Source of the DNA: Bryobacteraceae bacterium | Lineage (GTDB): Bacteria > Acidobacteriota > Terriglobia > Bryobacterales > Bryobacteraceae | Direction of reading: 5' to 3' | NCBI GenBank assembly: GCA_041394945.1 | Contig: JAWKHH010000005.1 | Location: forward strand, 310,001 to 374,000 | DNA length: 64,000 nucleotides | Shown here: positions 53,648-60,970 of the stretch, one piece after another | How the letters are laid out: every line of letters starts with the position of its first letter | Position numbering within the stretch: position 1 is the stretch's first letter | Position numbers and translations under genes: made by a program | Notes under the pieces: model-generated | Database searches by the model: none | What the model was told of the DNA's origin: nothing | What the model saw: only the letters and a program-made list of their open reading frames with translations

Positions 53648-54606
53648 CAACCCTGATCCGCCTGCAAGGCGGTGACCAGAGCCACGCCGTAGATGTCGTT
53701 GGCAGAACACCCGCGCGAAAGATCGTTGGCCGGCCTGGCCAGGCCCTGGAGAAACGGCCCGATCGCCGCCGCCCCGCCCAGCCGTTCCACCAGTTTGTAG
53801 CCGATGTTCGCCGCGTTGATGTCGGGGAAGATGAGCGTGTTCGCCCTGCCGGCGACGGTGGAGCCGGGCGCCTTGGAGCGTCCGACCGCCTCGACCAGCG
53901 CCGCGTCGGCCTGCAACTCCGCGTCCACATGGAGTTCCGGCGCCCGCGCCCGCACGATGCGGAACGCCTCCACGACCGTGTCGGACTTCTTGTGCTTCCC
54001 GCTACCCTTGGTCGAAAACGAAAGCATCGCCACCACGGGCTCGATTCCGAACAGCGCCCGGGTGCTCGCCGCGGTCGCGATGGTGATGTCGGCCAGTTCG
54101 GAGGGCGATGGGTCGATCACCATCGCGGGGTCGGCGATGGTGAGCACCCCGTGGCGTCCGAAAGACCGGTCCCGCACGCAGAGCAGCATGAAGGTGGAAA
54201 CGGTCTTCACTTTCGGCAGCGCGCCGATGGAATGCAGAGCCGCCCGAACCGTATCCGCGGTGCTGTTGGCCGCCCCGCCGACGAAGCCATCGGCGTCGCC
54301 TGCCGCCACCATGAGACACCCTTGGTACAGCGGCAGCATGGCGAGCTCGCCGGCCTCCATGCGCGTCATGCCCTTGGCGCGCCTGCGTTCGTGGAGCAGA
54401 TCCGCGTACCGGCCGAGACGCGGGTCGGCGGCCGCGTCGGTGATCAGCACGGGCTCGACAAGGCTTTCGCTCCGGAGGCGCTGCGCCGCTTCGCGCACCC
54501 TTGGGTCGTTGCCCTCGGGAAACACGATCCGCTGTCTCCGGGGAAGCCGGCGCACCCGTTCCGCCTGCAGCGCGAGAAATTCCGTAGCCGAGTCCGGCAG
54601 GGCCAT
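53647..54606 (-). CDS. pta: Phosphate acetyltransferase
   Basis: A 319-residue PTA/PTB-family enzyme from ATG 54606 (MALPDSATEFLALQAERVRR). Typical parts: RIVFPEGNDPRVREAAQRL, GFVGGAANSTADTVRAAL, MVIDPSPSELADITIATA, and the C-terminal NTLIFPDINAANIGYKLVER. It interconverts acetyl-CoA and acetyl phosphate. No ackA gene is in the window. TATTCT lies exactly 9 nt before the ATG. The DRTGL C-terminal-only form lacks the extra N-terminal domains of E. coli Pta. Confidence 0.92.
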   Translation of the reverse strand: MALPDSATEFLALQAERVRRLPRRQRIVFPEGNDPRVREAAQRLRSESLVEPVLITDAAADPRLGRYADLLHERRRAKGMTRMEAGELAMLPLYQGCLMVAAGDADGFVGGAANSTADTVRAALHSIGALPKVKTVSTFMLLCVRDRSFGRHGVLTIADPAMVIDPSPSELADITIATAASTRALFGIEPVVAMLSFSTKGSGKHKKSDTVVEAFRIVRARAPELHVDAELQADAALVEAVGRSKAPGSTVAGRANTLIFPDINAANIGYKLVERLGGAAAIGPFLQGLARPANDLSRGCSANDIYGVALVTALQADQG

Positions 54607-54615
54607 ATTCAATCC

Positions 54616-54621
54616 AGAATA
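54616..54621 (-). promoter_or_regulatory. -10 element of pta
   Basis: TATTCT on the minus strand ends 9 nt before the pta ATG. There is no Shine-Dalgarno, so a leaderless transcript is likely. Confidence 0.5.
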
Positions 54622-54656
54622 CCTGAGCGGCTGTTCCCTTCCGCGAACGGGTGATG

Positions 54657-54662
54657 TATTCT
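54657..54662 (+). promoter_or_regulatory. -10 element of the 54672 gene
   Basis: TATTCT ends 9 nt before the ATG at 54672. It lies downstream of the alternative GTG start at 54651, which is therefore unlikely. Confidence 0.5.
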
Positions 54663-54671
54663 GTTCAAACC

Positions 54672-55403
54672 ATGTTCTGTCCAAACTGCGGCGCTCAAAA
54701 TGACGATACCGTTCAGTTTTGTTCGGCGTGCGGGAAGTCGATGACGGAAGCCGGCTCGCCCGGCGGCGCGACTCCGCCACCCTACACGCCTCCTCCCTAC
54801 ACCGCCGGACCGGCCGCCGCGCCGTTCGAACCGGGAAACGTTACCGTGCAAACCGGCAAATGGATCAGCGATGGATGGAATCTGGTTACCGGAGACTGGG
54901 TCACCTTCGGCCTGGCCGCGCTCGTAATGCTGGTGATCAGTTCGGTAGTGCCATTTATCCTGCAAGGGGCCCTCATTACGGGGCTGCACATCATGGTGAA
55001 AAGGAAGATGTTGGTTGGCCAAACCGAGATCGGGGACCTTTTCAAGGGCTTCAACTACTTCGTTCCGGCGTTGATCGTGAATCTCCTGGTGACGGTCTTC
55101 GCCATGATCGGGATGCTCGCCTGCATCATCCCCGCGTTCGTCGTCGGGGCGATGTACATGTTCCCGTACCTGTTCGTCGTGGATCGCAAGATGGAGTTTT
55201 GGCCCGCCATGCAGGCCTCGCACGCCATCGTGAAGAAAGACTACCTCGGCTTCACCCTCTTTTTCCTCGCTTTGGTTGGCCTTCAGATCCTCGGCGCGCT
55301 CGCCTGCATCGTCGGCATTCTGATCACCCTGCCGATGATGTTCGCCGCCATCACAGCGGCCTACCGCGACATCGCCGGGTTCCAATCGGGCCCCGATGCC
55401 TGA
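54672..55403 (+). CDS. Zn-ribbon membrane protein
   Basis: A 243-residue protein from ATG 54672 (MFCPNCGAQNDDTVQFCSAC), so the Zn-ribbon (CPNC and CSAC) starts the protein. A proline-rich linker precedes about four membrane segments (FGLAALVMLVISSVVPFIL, VPALIVNLLVTVFAMIGML, CIIPAFVVGAMYMFPYLFVV, LFFLALVGLQILGALACIVG). The family is a YIP1/DUF975-like inner membrane group. It overlaps the DUF2752 gene by 8 bp. Function unknown. Confidence 0.8.
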   Translation: MFCPNCGAQNDDTVQFCSACGKSMTEAGSPGGATPPPYTPPPYTAGPAAAPFEPGNVTVQTGKWISDGWNLVTGDWVTFGLAALVMLVISSVVPFILQGALITGLHIMVKRKMLVGQTEIGDLFKGFNYFVPALIVNLLVTVFAMIGMLACIIPAFVVGAMYMFPYLFVVDRKMEFWPAMQASHAIVKKDYLGFTLFFLALVGLQILGALACIVGILITLPMMFAAITAAYRDIAGFQSGPDA

Positions 55404-55854
55404 CCGATGGAAGTTTGGAACTCTCAGTACTTCCGTCGTGTCTACGGCTCCCGGATCCCGCACTAGACTGGATTCACTGAGGTTGTTACAAAACTCCTCC
55501 ACACGATGGGATAGCCGGCCGGGTGACCTCAGTCGCCCGGCCGTCTTTCTTGGCATCCTCGCGGCGGCAGTGATCCTCGCCCGAACCGGCCTCCTCGCCG
55601 CGTCGCCCCTCTTCTGTCCCTTCCACGCCTTGTCCGGATTGCCGTGCCCGTTGTGCGGCATCACTCGCGCTTTCGTGGCGCTCTCGAGCGGCCAGTGGTG
55701 GGAAGCTCTCACCCTCCACCCGTTCGTTTTTCTGGTTCTGCCCGTCCTTGTCGCCTCGGCGTTCGGCTGGCGTCCGGGTCCACGTGTTTTTTTTGTGCTT
55801 TGCGCCGGTTTGGTGACCTTCGGCGCGGTTCGGATCGCGATACTTACGTTATAA
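55396..55854 (+). CDS. DUF2752 family membrane protein
   Basis: A 152-residue protein. The DUF2752 signature CPFHALSGLPCPLCGITRA lies near residue 75, followed by ALSSGQWWEALTLHPFVFL; helices surround it (AVFLGILAAAVILARTGLL, LVLPVLVASAFGW, VLCAGLVTFGAVRIAI). The first about 40 residues are unusual for the family; TTG at 55483 is a possible true start. DUF2752 function is unknown. Probably coupled to the Zn-ribbon membrane gene. Confidence 0.8.
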   Translation: MPDRWKFGTLSTSVVSTAPGSRTRLDSLRLLQNSSTRWDSRPGDLSRPAVFLGILAAAVILARTGLLAASPLFCPFHALSGLPCPLCGITRAFVALSSGQWWEALTLHPFVFLVLPVLVASAFGWRPGPRVFFVLCAGLVTFGAVRIAILTL

Positions 55855-55855
55855 T
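55850..55855 (+). promoter_or_regulatory. -10 element of mdh
   Basis: A consensus TATAAT overlaps the DUF2752 stop codon and lies 39 nt before the mdh ATG. GAGGA upstream of the start is its ribosome-binding site, so this mRNA has a normal leader. The -35 is weak. Confidence 0.5.
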
Positions 55856-55894
55856 CTTCGGGTTAGATCATACTTCCATCACTCGCGAGGAATC

Positions 55895-56824
55895 ATGCGT
55901 AAGAAAGTCACAGTTGTCGGTGGAGGCAACGTAGGCGCCACCTGCGCTCAGCGCATCGCCGACAAGGAACTGGCCGATGTCGTTCTGGTCGATATCGTCG
56001 AGGGGATGCCCCAGGGCAAGGGCCTCGACATGCTTGAGTCGGGCCCGGTCGAGGGCTACGACGTTCAAGTCACCGGCAGCAACGGGTACGAAGAAACGGC
56101 AAATTCCGATATTGTCGTGATCACGGCGGGCCTCGCCCGCAAGCCCGGCATGAGCCGCGACGATCTACTCGCCAAGAACAACGAGATCGTGCGCGGCGCC
56201 ACGGAACAGGCGGTCAAGCACTCTCCGAACGCCATTCTCATCATCGTGAGCAACCCGCTCGATGCGATGTGCTGGGTGGCGCAGAAGGCGTCCTCGTTCC
56301 CGCGCAACCGTGTCATCGGCATGGCCGGCGTACTCGACACCGCGCGATACCGTACTTTCATCGCGCAGGAGTTGCAGGTTTCCGTGGAGAACGTCACCGC
56401 GATGGTGCTCGGCGGCCATGGCGACACGATGGTTCCGCTGGTCCGACTGACGAGCGTTTCCGGGATCCCGCTCACCGAACTGCTCCCGCAGGATCGCATC
56501 GACGCCATCGTGCAGCGCACTCGAGACGGCGGCGCCGAGATCGTCCGGTACCTCAAGACCGGCAGCGCCTACTATGCGCCTTCGGCGGCGACGGTGGAGA
56601 TGGTCGAATCCATCCTCAAGGACAAGAAGAAGGTGCTGCCGTGCGCCGCCATGCTCGACGGCGAATACGGGGTGAAGGGGTTGTTCGTGGGCGTGCCCGC
56701 GAAACTCGGCGCCACCGGCATCGAGAAGATCTACGAACTCGAATTGCAAGCGGCCGAAAAAGCGATGCTCGCAAAGAGCGTGGCCGCCGTGCAGGAACTG
56801 GTGGACGTCCTGCAGAAGATGTAG
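55895..56824 (+). CDS. mdh: Malate dehydrogenase
   Basis: A 309-residue LDH-like malate dehydrogenase of the TCA cycle. NAD site VTVVGGGNVGATCA, substrate arginines in TAGLARKPGMSRDDLL, NPLDAMCWVAQ, the catalytic His in LGGHGDTMVPLVR. The Arg in ARKPGMSR supports malate over lactate. GAGGA precedes the ATG. The length fits the family. A 52-bp gap separates it from the next small gene. Confidence 0.95.
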   Translation: MRKKVTVVGGGNVGATCAQRIADKELADVVLVDIVEGMPQGKGLDMLESGPVEGYDVQVTGSNGYEETANSDIVVITAGLARKPGMSRDDLLAKNNEIVRGATEQAVKHSPNAILIIVSNPLDAMCWVAQKASSFPRNRVIGMAGVLDTARYRTFIAQELQVSVENVTAMVLGGHGDTMVPLVRLTSVSGIPLTELLPQDRIDAIVQRTRDGGAEIVRYLKTGSAYYAPSAATVEMVESILKDKKKVLPCAAMLDGEYGVKGLFVGVPAKLGATGIEKIYELELQAAEKAMLAKSVAAVQELVDVLQKM

Positions 56825-56876
56825 TCAGTCCGCCTCGCCGCCAGACGGCGAATCTTGCGTGGGAGGATCCCGACCC

Positions 56877-56993
56877 GTGGACGAAAGTACAGTCAAAATC
56901 GTCGCCGCTATCCTTGCGGTCCTTTGCGTCGTCGCTATCATGATGCGCCGAAAGGGGAAAAAGCCAAAGAGTGCCAGCGAAGACGAGTTCTAA
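56877..56993 (+). CDS. Small single-helix membrane protein (38 residues)
   Basis: A short gene from GTG 56877 with GGGAGG 11 nt upstream. The product is VDESTVKIVAAILAVLCVVA, then a basic tail with MMRRKGKKPKSASEDEF, so residues about 6-22 form one membrane helix. It overlaps the SET gene by 23 nt in another frame. The good ribosome-binding site and position between mdh and the SET gene support a real gene. No homologue is known to me. Confidence 0.5.
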   Translation: MDESTVKIVAAILAVLCVVAIMMRRKGKKPKSASEDEF

Positions 56994-57453
56994 AGCATCC
57001 TCCGCAAGTTCGCCGGCTCCGCCTCCGATCGATGCCCATTACTGCAAGTTCCGGCTTCGCATCGGACCATCGAAGATTCACCGGTGGGGTGTCTTCGCCG
57101 CTCAAGACATCCCTCGCAACCGGAAGATCATCGAATATACCGGCGAACTGATCAGCCGGCGCGAAACCAAACGCCGGGCCGACGCGAGCGAGCACATCTA
57201 CCTGTTCACGGTAAACTCCTACTGGTGCAAGGACGGATCGGTGGGCGGCAGCGGCGCTGAGTACATCAACCACTGCTGCGAGCCGAACGTCCGCGCCGTT
57301 GTCATCAAAGGTCACATCCTCTACATGGCGATGCGCGACATCCGCGCCGGCGAGGAACTCACCATCGACTACAATTTCGACAAGCACGTCGAAAAAGTCT
57401 CTTGCATCTGCGGCGCATCCAAGTGCCGCGGCACCATCAACGTCGTCGACTGA
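56971..57453 (+). CDS. SET-domain protein-lysine methyltransferase
   Basis: A 160-residue SET protein from GTG 56971. After a Ser/Pro-rich N-terminus comes the SET fold: HRWGVFAAQDIPRNRKIIEY, the pseudoknot motif INHCCEPNVRA, GEELTIDYNF, and a complete post-SET Zn cluster CICGASKCRGT. All AdoMet and lysine-channel residues look intact. Bacterial SET proteins methylate host or self proteins, for example ribosomal or histone-like ones. The target here is unknown. The gene overlaps the small membrane gene upstream. Confidence 0.9.
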   Translation: MPAKTSSKASSASSPAPPPIDAHYCKFRLRIGPSKIHRWGVFAAQDIPRNRKIIEYTGELISRRETKRRADASEHIYLFTVNSYWCKDGSVGGSGAEYINHCCEPNVRAVVIKGHILYMAMRDIRAGEELTIDYNFDKHVEKVSCICGASKCRGTINVVD

Positions 57454-57490
57454 CCGCCCGCAGCGGGCCTGCTGGCTACCGGCGTGCAGG

Positions 57491-57512
57491 AATGAGTCCG
57501 AAAGGACTCATT
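57491..57512 (+). promoter_or_regulatory. GNRA-tetraloop hairpin before the M48 gene
   Basis: A perfect 9-bp stem (AATGAGTCC / GGACTCATT) closed by a GAAA tetraloop ends 3 nt before the ATG at 57516. The AAAGGA ribosome-binding site spans the loop and 3' arm. The hairpin may control translation initiation. Confidence 0.6.
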
Positions 57513-57515
57513 GCC

Positions 57516-58952
57516 ATGAACCTCGCTGTCACGTGCGTTCTGGCTCTCGCCGCGATTCCTCTCCTCAAGGCGAATCCTCCGATGCGGGAGCCCCCCTCCA
57601 ACCCCGCCGTCGAGCATGCCTTTGACGAGGCTCTTCGACAATCCTACGAACAACTCTTCGCCACGGCGGCCGGTCTCGAATTCTCGAAACCGCAGATCGA
57701 ACGCAGGCGCAAATTCGAAGGGCAGGCCGGCGGCGACTGCAGGGAAAAGTTCAAGACCCTCGAGAAGCGCTTCGAGAATCGCGGGAGCGATCTCGAAAAG
57801 GACCTGAAGCGCCGGACAAGATCCCTCTCCGACACCGAACGGAGCGGCATTCGGTGCGAAATCCTCGAATGCCGCGCCCGGCGCGCCCAGGCCGATCATT
57901 TCCAAAGCACGGTGATCCCCAATGCCTACGCCAACCGGATCGCCAAACTCACTCTCATTGAGGAATGGCCCGCCGAGGAGCTGCGCATCGCTGAGGCCCT
58001 GCGTTCGGGCGAGTATCGGAACCGGCGGTGGGCGGATGTCAAAGACATCGGCTTCCGCGGCGTTGGCGACGGCCAGGAAAAAGATATCAAGAAAGGCAGC
58101 GAAGCGATCGAGGAGATGCGCCGCAACGGCATGCTTCCTCGAACGCTCACCGACTCCGAAGTGACCTCCTACGTCAACGGGCTCGCTGAAACGATCGCCG
58201 CACACAGCGATCTCCGGGCGCCAGTGAAAGTCACTCTTCTCGATTCCCCCGAAGTGAATGCGTTCGCCCTGCCGGGCGGCTTCCTGTTCATCAATCGCGG
58301 TTTGCTCGAGGCCGTCGAGAGCGATTCCCAGCTCGCCGGCGTGATCGCCCACGAGATCTCCCACGCCGCCGCCCGGCACGGACACCGTTTGATGCGGCGC
58401 GCCACGATCGCCAGCATCTTCTACCAGGCGGCCCAAGTGGCCGCGCTCGTCTTCACCGGCGGCGCCGGCATTGGAACCTACTACGCCATGCAGTACGGCT
58501 TCTATGGACTGGGCCTTGTCCTCAGCCTCGATCTCCTTGGTGTGAGCCGCGACTTCGAACTCGAAGCCGACCAGTTGGGCATTCAATACGCCTGGAACGC
58601 CGGCTACGACCCGCGCGGATTCATCCAGTTCTTTGACCGGATGGCCACCCGAGAAGGCTACATCCGTGGGGCGAGCTGGTTTCGCACCCACCCGCCGTTC
58701 TACGAGCGGATGGTCCACTCCGAACGCGAGATCCGATTCCTGCCGCCGCGGGAACAATGGATGGTCCGGACCACCGCCTTCGACGCCATGCGCGACCGTC
58801 TCCGCACACTGCCCGTACCCAAGGGTCCACCCGTGCCCGGCCGAACGCACGGCAAAACGCCTTCCCTGAGCGCTCCGAGCCTCGATTGCCCCAAGCCGAA
58901 GCTCGACTACTCAGACAACGATCCCCTCGAGAAGCTCTGCGCTCCGCTTTAG
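57516..58952 (+). CDS. M48-family metalloprotease
   Basis: A 478-residue Zn-protease. The start at 57516 gives a signal peptide (NLAVTCVLALAAIPLLKA); ATG 57492 is the alternative. The N-terminal half is charged and helical, possibly coiled coil. The catalytic motif HEISHAAARHG is near residue 285 and the third ligand in DFELEADQLGIQYAWNAG near 350; a hydrophobic stretch (AGIGTYYAMQYGFYGLGLVL) lies between. BepA/Oma1-like periplasmic quality control is the likely role. Confidence 0.9.
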   Translation: MNLAVTCVLALAAIPLLKANPPMREPPSNPAVEHAFDEALRQSYEQLFATAAGLEFSKPQIERRRKFEGQAGGDCREKFKTLEKRFENRGSDLEKDLKRRTRSLSDTERSGIRCEILECRARRAQADHFQSTVIPNAYANRIAKLTLIEEWPAEELRIAEALRSGEYRNRRWADVKDIGFRGVGDGQEKDIKKGSEAIEEMRRNGMLPRTLTDSEVTSYVNGLAETIAAHSDLRAPVKVTLLDSPEVNAFALPGGFLFINRGLLEAVESDSQLAGVIAHEISHAAARHGHRLMRRATIASIFYQAAQVAALVFTGGAGIGTYYAMQYGFYGLGLVLSLDLLGVSRDFELEADQLGIQYAWNAGYDPRGFIQFFDRMATREGYIRGASWFRTHPPFYERMVHSEREIRFLPPREQWMVRTTAFDAMRDRLRTLPVPKGPPVPGRTHGKTPSLSAPSLDCPKPKLDYSDNDPLEKLCAPL

Positions 58953-58986
58953 CTCCGCTTCCGCCGGCGCGAGCAAGCGCACGCCG

Positions 58987-60000
58987 CTATGGTTCGGATT
59001 CCAACGGGGCGAACAGGATAGCCTCCATCGCCCGGATCAGTTCCGGGATGCCCTTGCCTGTCACGGCTGAGATCGCATAGAAAGGCAGCCCACGGCGTTT
59101 CGCCATCCGCCGCAGGTTGTCGACCCGCTTGGCGTCCTGCGCGACATCGACCTTCGACGCCGCTACGATCATCGGCTTCGCCGCCAGTTCGGGGCTGAAG
59201 CTTTCCAGTTCTTTCATTACCACGCGAAAATCATGCGACGGCTGGCGCGCCGTGTACTCGGAGACGTCCACCAGGTGAACGAGCAACCTGGTCCGCTCGA
59301 TGTGTTTCAGAAAACGGGCGCCCAATCCGGCGCCTTCGTGCGCGCCTTCGATCAGGCCCGGAATGTCGGCGACCACGAAAGTCCGGCCGTCTTCGAGGTT
59401 CACCACACCCAGGTTCGGCTCCAGCGTGGTGAACGGATAGTCGGCGATCTTGGGACGCGCGGCCGAGACGCGTGAGATCAGAGTGGATTTGCCGGCGTTG
59501 GGGAACCCGACGAGCCCGGCGTCGGCCAGAAGCTTCAATTCAAGCCGCAGGTGCTTCGCCTCGCCGGGGAAGCCGTCCTCATGCTCGGTGGGCGCCTGGC
59601 GCCAGGGTTTGGCGAAGTGGATATTGCCGCGCCCGCCGCGGCCGCCGTGCGCCACCACCACGCGCTCGCCGTGGGCCGTGAAGTCCGCCACCAGTTCGCC
59701 GGAGTCCTCATCGTAGACGACGGTCCCTACCGGCACCGGCAGTTCCACCGGTCGCCCGTCGCGGCCCGTCCTCATGCTACCCTCGCCGTGCCGGCCGCGC
59801 TCGGCCTTGTGCTCCGGATTGAACCGGAAATGGAGGAGGGTGTTGTAGTGCTGATTGGCCACCAGCACGACGTCCCCGCCCTTGCCTCCGTCGCCGCCGC
59901 TTGGCCCCCCGCGTGGAACGTACTTCTCGCGGCGGAAGGCGAGGCACCCGTTGCCCCCGTCGCCGGCTTTCACCTGGATGCGTACTTCGTCGATGAACAT
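58987..60000 (-). CDS. obgE: Obg-family GTPase
   Basis: A 337-residue ribosome-assembly GTPase. The glycine-rich Obg fold is at the N-terminus (MFIDEVRIQVKAGDGGNG, RGGPSGGDGGKGGDVVLVA) and the G domain at about 160-330, with G1 GFPNAGKSTL, G3 DIPGLIEGAHEGAGLG and G4 AASKVD. The OCT domain is missing. It follows rpmA and rplU. No Shine-Dalgarno is present; a terminator-like hairpin with its U-run lies directly upstream of the ATG. Confidence 0.95.
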   Translation of the reverse strand: MFIDEVRIQVKAGDGGNGCLAFRREKYVPRGGPSGGDGGKGGDVVLVANQHYNTLLHFRFNPEHKAERGRHGEGSMRTGRDGRPVELPVPVGTVVYDEDSGELVADFTAHGERVVVAHGGRGGRGNIHFAKPWRQAPTEHEDGFPGEAKHLRLELKLLADAGLVGFPNAGKSTLISRVSAARPKIADYPFTTLEPNLGVVNLEDGRTFVVADIPGLIEGAHEGAGLGARFLKHIERTRLLVHLVDVSEYTARQPSHDFRVVMKELESFSPELAAKPMIVAASKVDVAQDAKRVDNLRRMAKRRGLPFYAISAVTGKGIPELIRAMEAILFAPLESEP

Positions 60001-60001
60001 G

Positions 60002-60042
60002 ACGGAAAAACGAAAAGCCGCCGCGGTTCACCCTGCGGCGGC
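60002..60042 (-). terminator. Terminator-like hairpin between rpmA and obgE
   Basis: On the minus strand GCCGCCGC (60042-60035) pairs with GCGGCGGC (60024-60017) around a 10-nt loop and is followed by TTTTCGTTTTT. It fills the space between rpmA and the obgE ATG. It could partly end transcription after rpmA and so lower obgE expression. Confidence 0.75.
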
Positions 60043-60065
60043 CTCAACGAACTTGGATGCGGAAA

Positions 60066-60323
60066 TCAGGCGTCGGTTCGAATGCTGATGAACTTGCCGA
60101 GCCGTCCGCGGTCCCGGAACTCCACCACGCCGGGGACTTTCGCAAACAGCGTGTCGTCCTTGCCGATGCCCACGTTCTCGCCGGGATAATACTTCGTACC
60201 CCGCTGCCGGACGAGGATCGAGCCGCCGGTGACCGTCTCGCCGCCGAATGCCTTCACTCCGAGCCTCTGCGCGTGCGAATCGCGCCCGTTCTTGGAACTG
60301 CCCAGCCCTTTTTTATGCGCCAT
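60066..60323 (-). CDS. rpmA: Ribosomal protein bL27
   Basis: An 85-residue ribosomal protein. MAHKKGLGSSKNGRDSHAQR and RQRGTKYYPGENVGIGKDDT are diagnostic. The N-terminal tail reaches the peptidyl-transferase centre; no cleavable extension is present. Second gene of rplU-rpmA-obgE, 27 nt after rplU, with GGAGAG upstream. Confidence 0.97.
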   Translation of the reverse strand: MAHKKGLGSSKNGRDSHAQRLGVKAFGGETVTGGSILVRQRGTKYYPGENVGIGKDDTLFAKVPGVVEFRDRGRLGKFISIRTDA

Positions 60324-60350
60324 TGATCAAACTCCTCTCCCCTGCCGTCC

Positions 60351-60659
60351 TTACGCCTGGATCTCGTTGACCTTGACGGCGGTGTAATACTGCCGGTGGC
60401 CGATCGTCCGCTTGTACTGCTTCTTGCGCTTGAACTTGAAAACGATCACCTTGGCCGCGCGGTCCTGCTCGGTGATGGTACCGAGCACCTTCACGCTGTC
60501 CGTAGCTTCACCGGTGGTCACCGCCCCGTCGTTCACCAGAGCAACCACGCGCCCGAGTTCCACCTGAGAGCCAACCTCGCCCGGTAGCTTGTCGACGCGA
60601 ACCGTCTCGCCAGTGGCGACCCGATACTGCTTGCCGCCTGTCTCGATGACTGCGTACAT
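60351..60659 (-). CDS. rplU: Ribosomal protein bL21
   Basis: A 102-residue 23S-rRNA-binding protein. The start at 60659 (MYAVIETGGKQYRVATGETV) is canonical; a longer frame upstream is a shadow. The family motif FKFKRKKQYKRTIGHRQYYT lies near the C-terminus. First gene of the rplU-rpmA-obgE operon. AGGTAAG before the start can serve as ribosome-binding site. Confidence 0.97.
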   Translation of the reverse strand: MYAVIETGGKQYRVATGETVRVDKLPGEVGSQVELGRVVALVNDGAVTTGEATDSVKVLGTITEQDRAAKVIVFKFKRKKQYKRTIGHRQYYTAVKVNEIQA

Positions 60660-60816
60660 GGTCTTACCTCGAATTCCGATTATTCGGTGGTCAGGCGCAA
60701 GCCCGACCTCAGCCGTTACGGAGAGGGGATCGCGCAGAAACCGAATTCTCATTTTGCCACGATGGGCCGTGGTCGTGCAAATCGGCCGCCCGCGGGGGTG
60801 CGCAAGGCCGGTCCGG

Positions 60817-60900
60817 CTACCGCTCCGGCGGCGACGAGCCCCAGAGGCTGAACAGCATCCCTACAATCGCGATCGCCGGGATAAACATGGTGAGATACAT
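60817..60900 (-). CDS. Possible 27-residue hydrophobic peptide
   Basis: A short frame from ATG 60900 encodes MYLTMFIPAIAIVGMLFSLW plus a polar tail, one likely membrane helix. AGGAA lies about 10 nt upstream. It is the only coding candidate in the 60660-60970 gap. No homologue is known to me, so it is tentative. Confidence 0.35.
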   Translation of the reverse strand: MYLTMFIPAIAIVGMLFSLWGSSPPER

Positions 60901-60970
60901 GGCTGGTTCCTGCTTCCACATTGATACGCGCAATCCACTCCCTAGAACAGGTCACCAACCGGGAATTTTC

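Noticed and set aside
54651..54671. GTG 54651 as start of the Zn-ribbon membrane protein
   Set aside because: It lies upstream of the likely -10 (54657-54662), and the Zn-ribbon begins directly at the ATG 54672.
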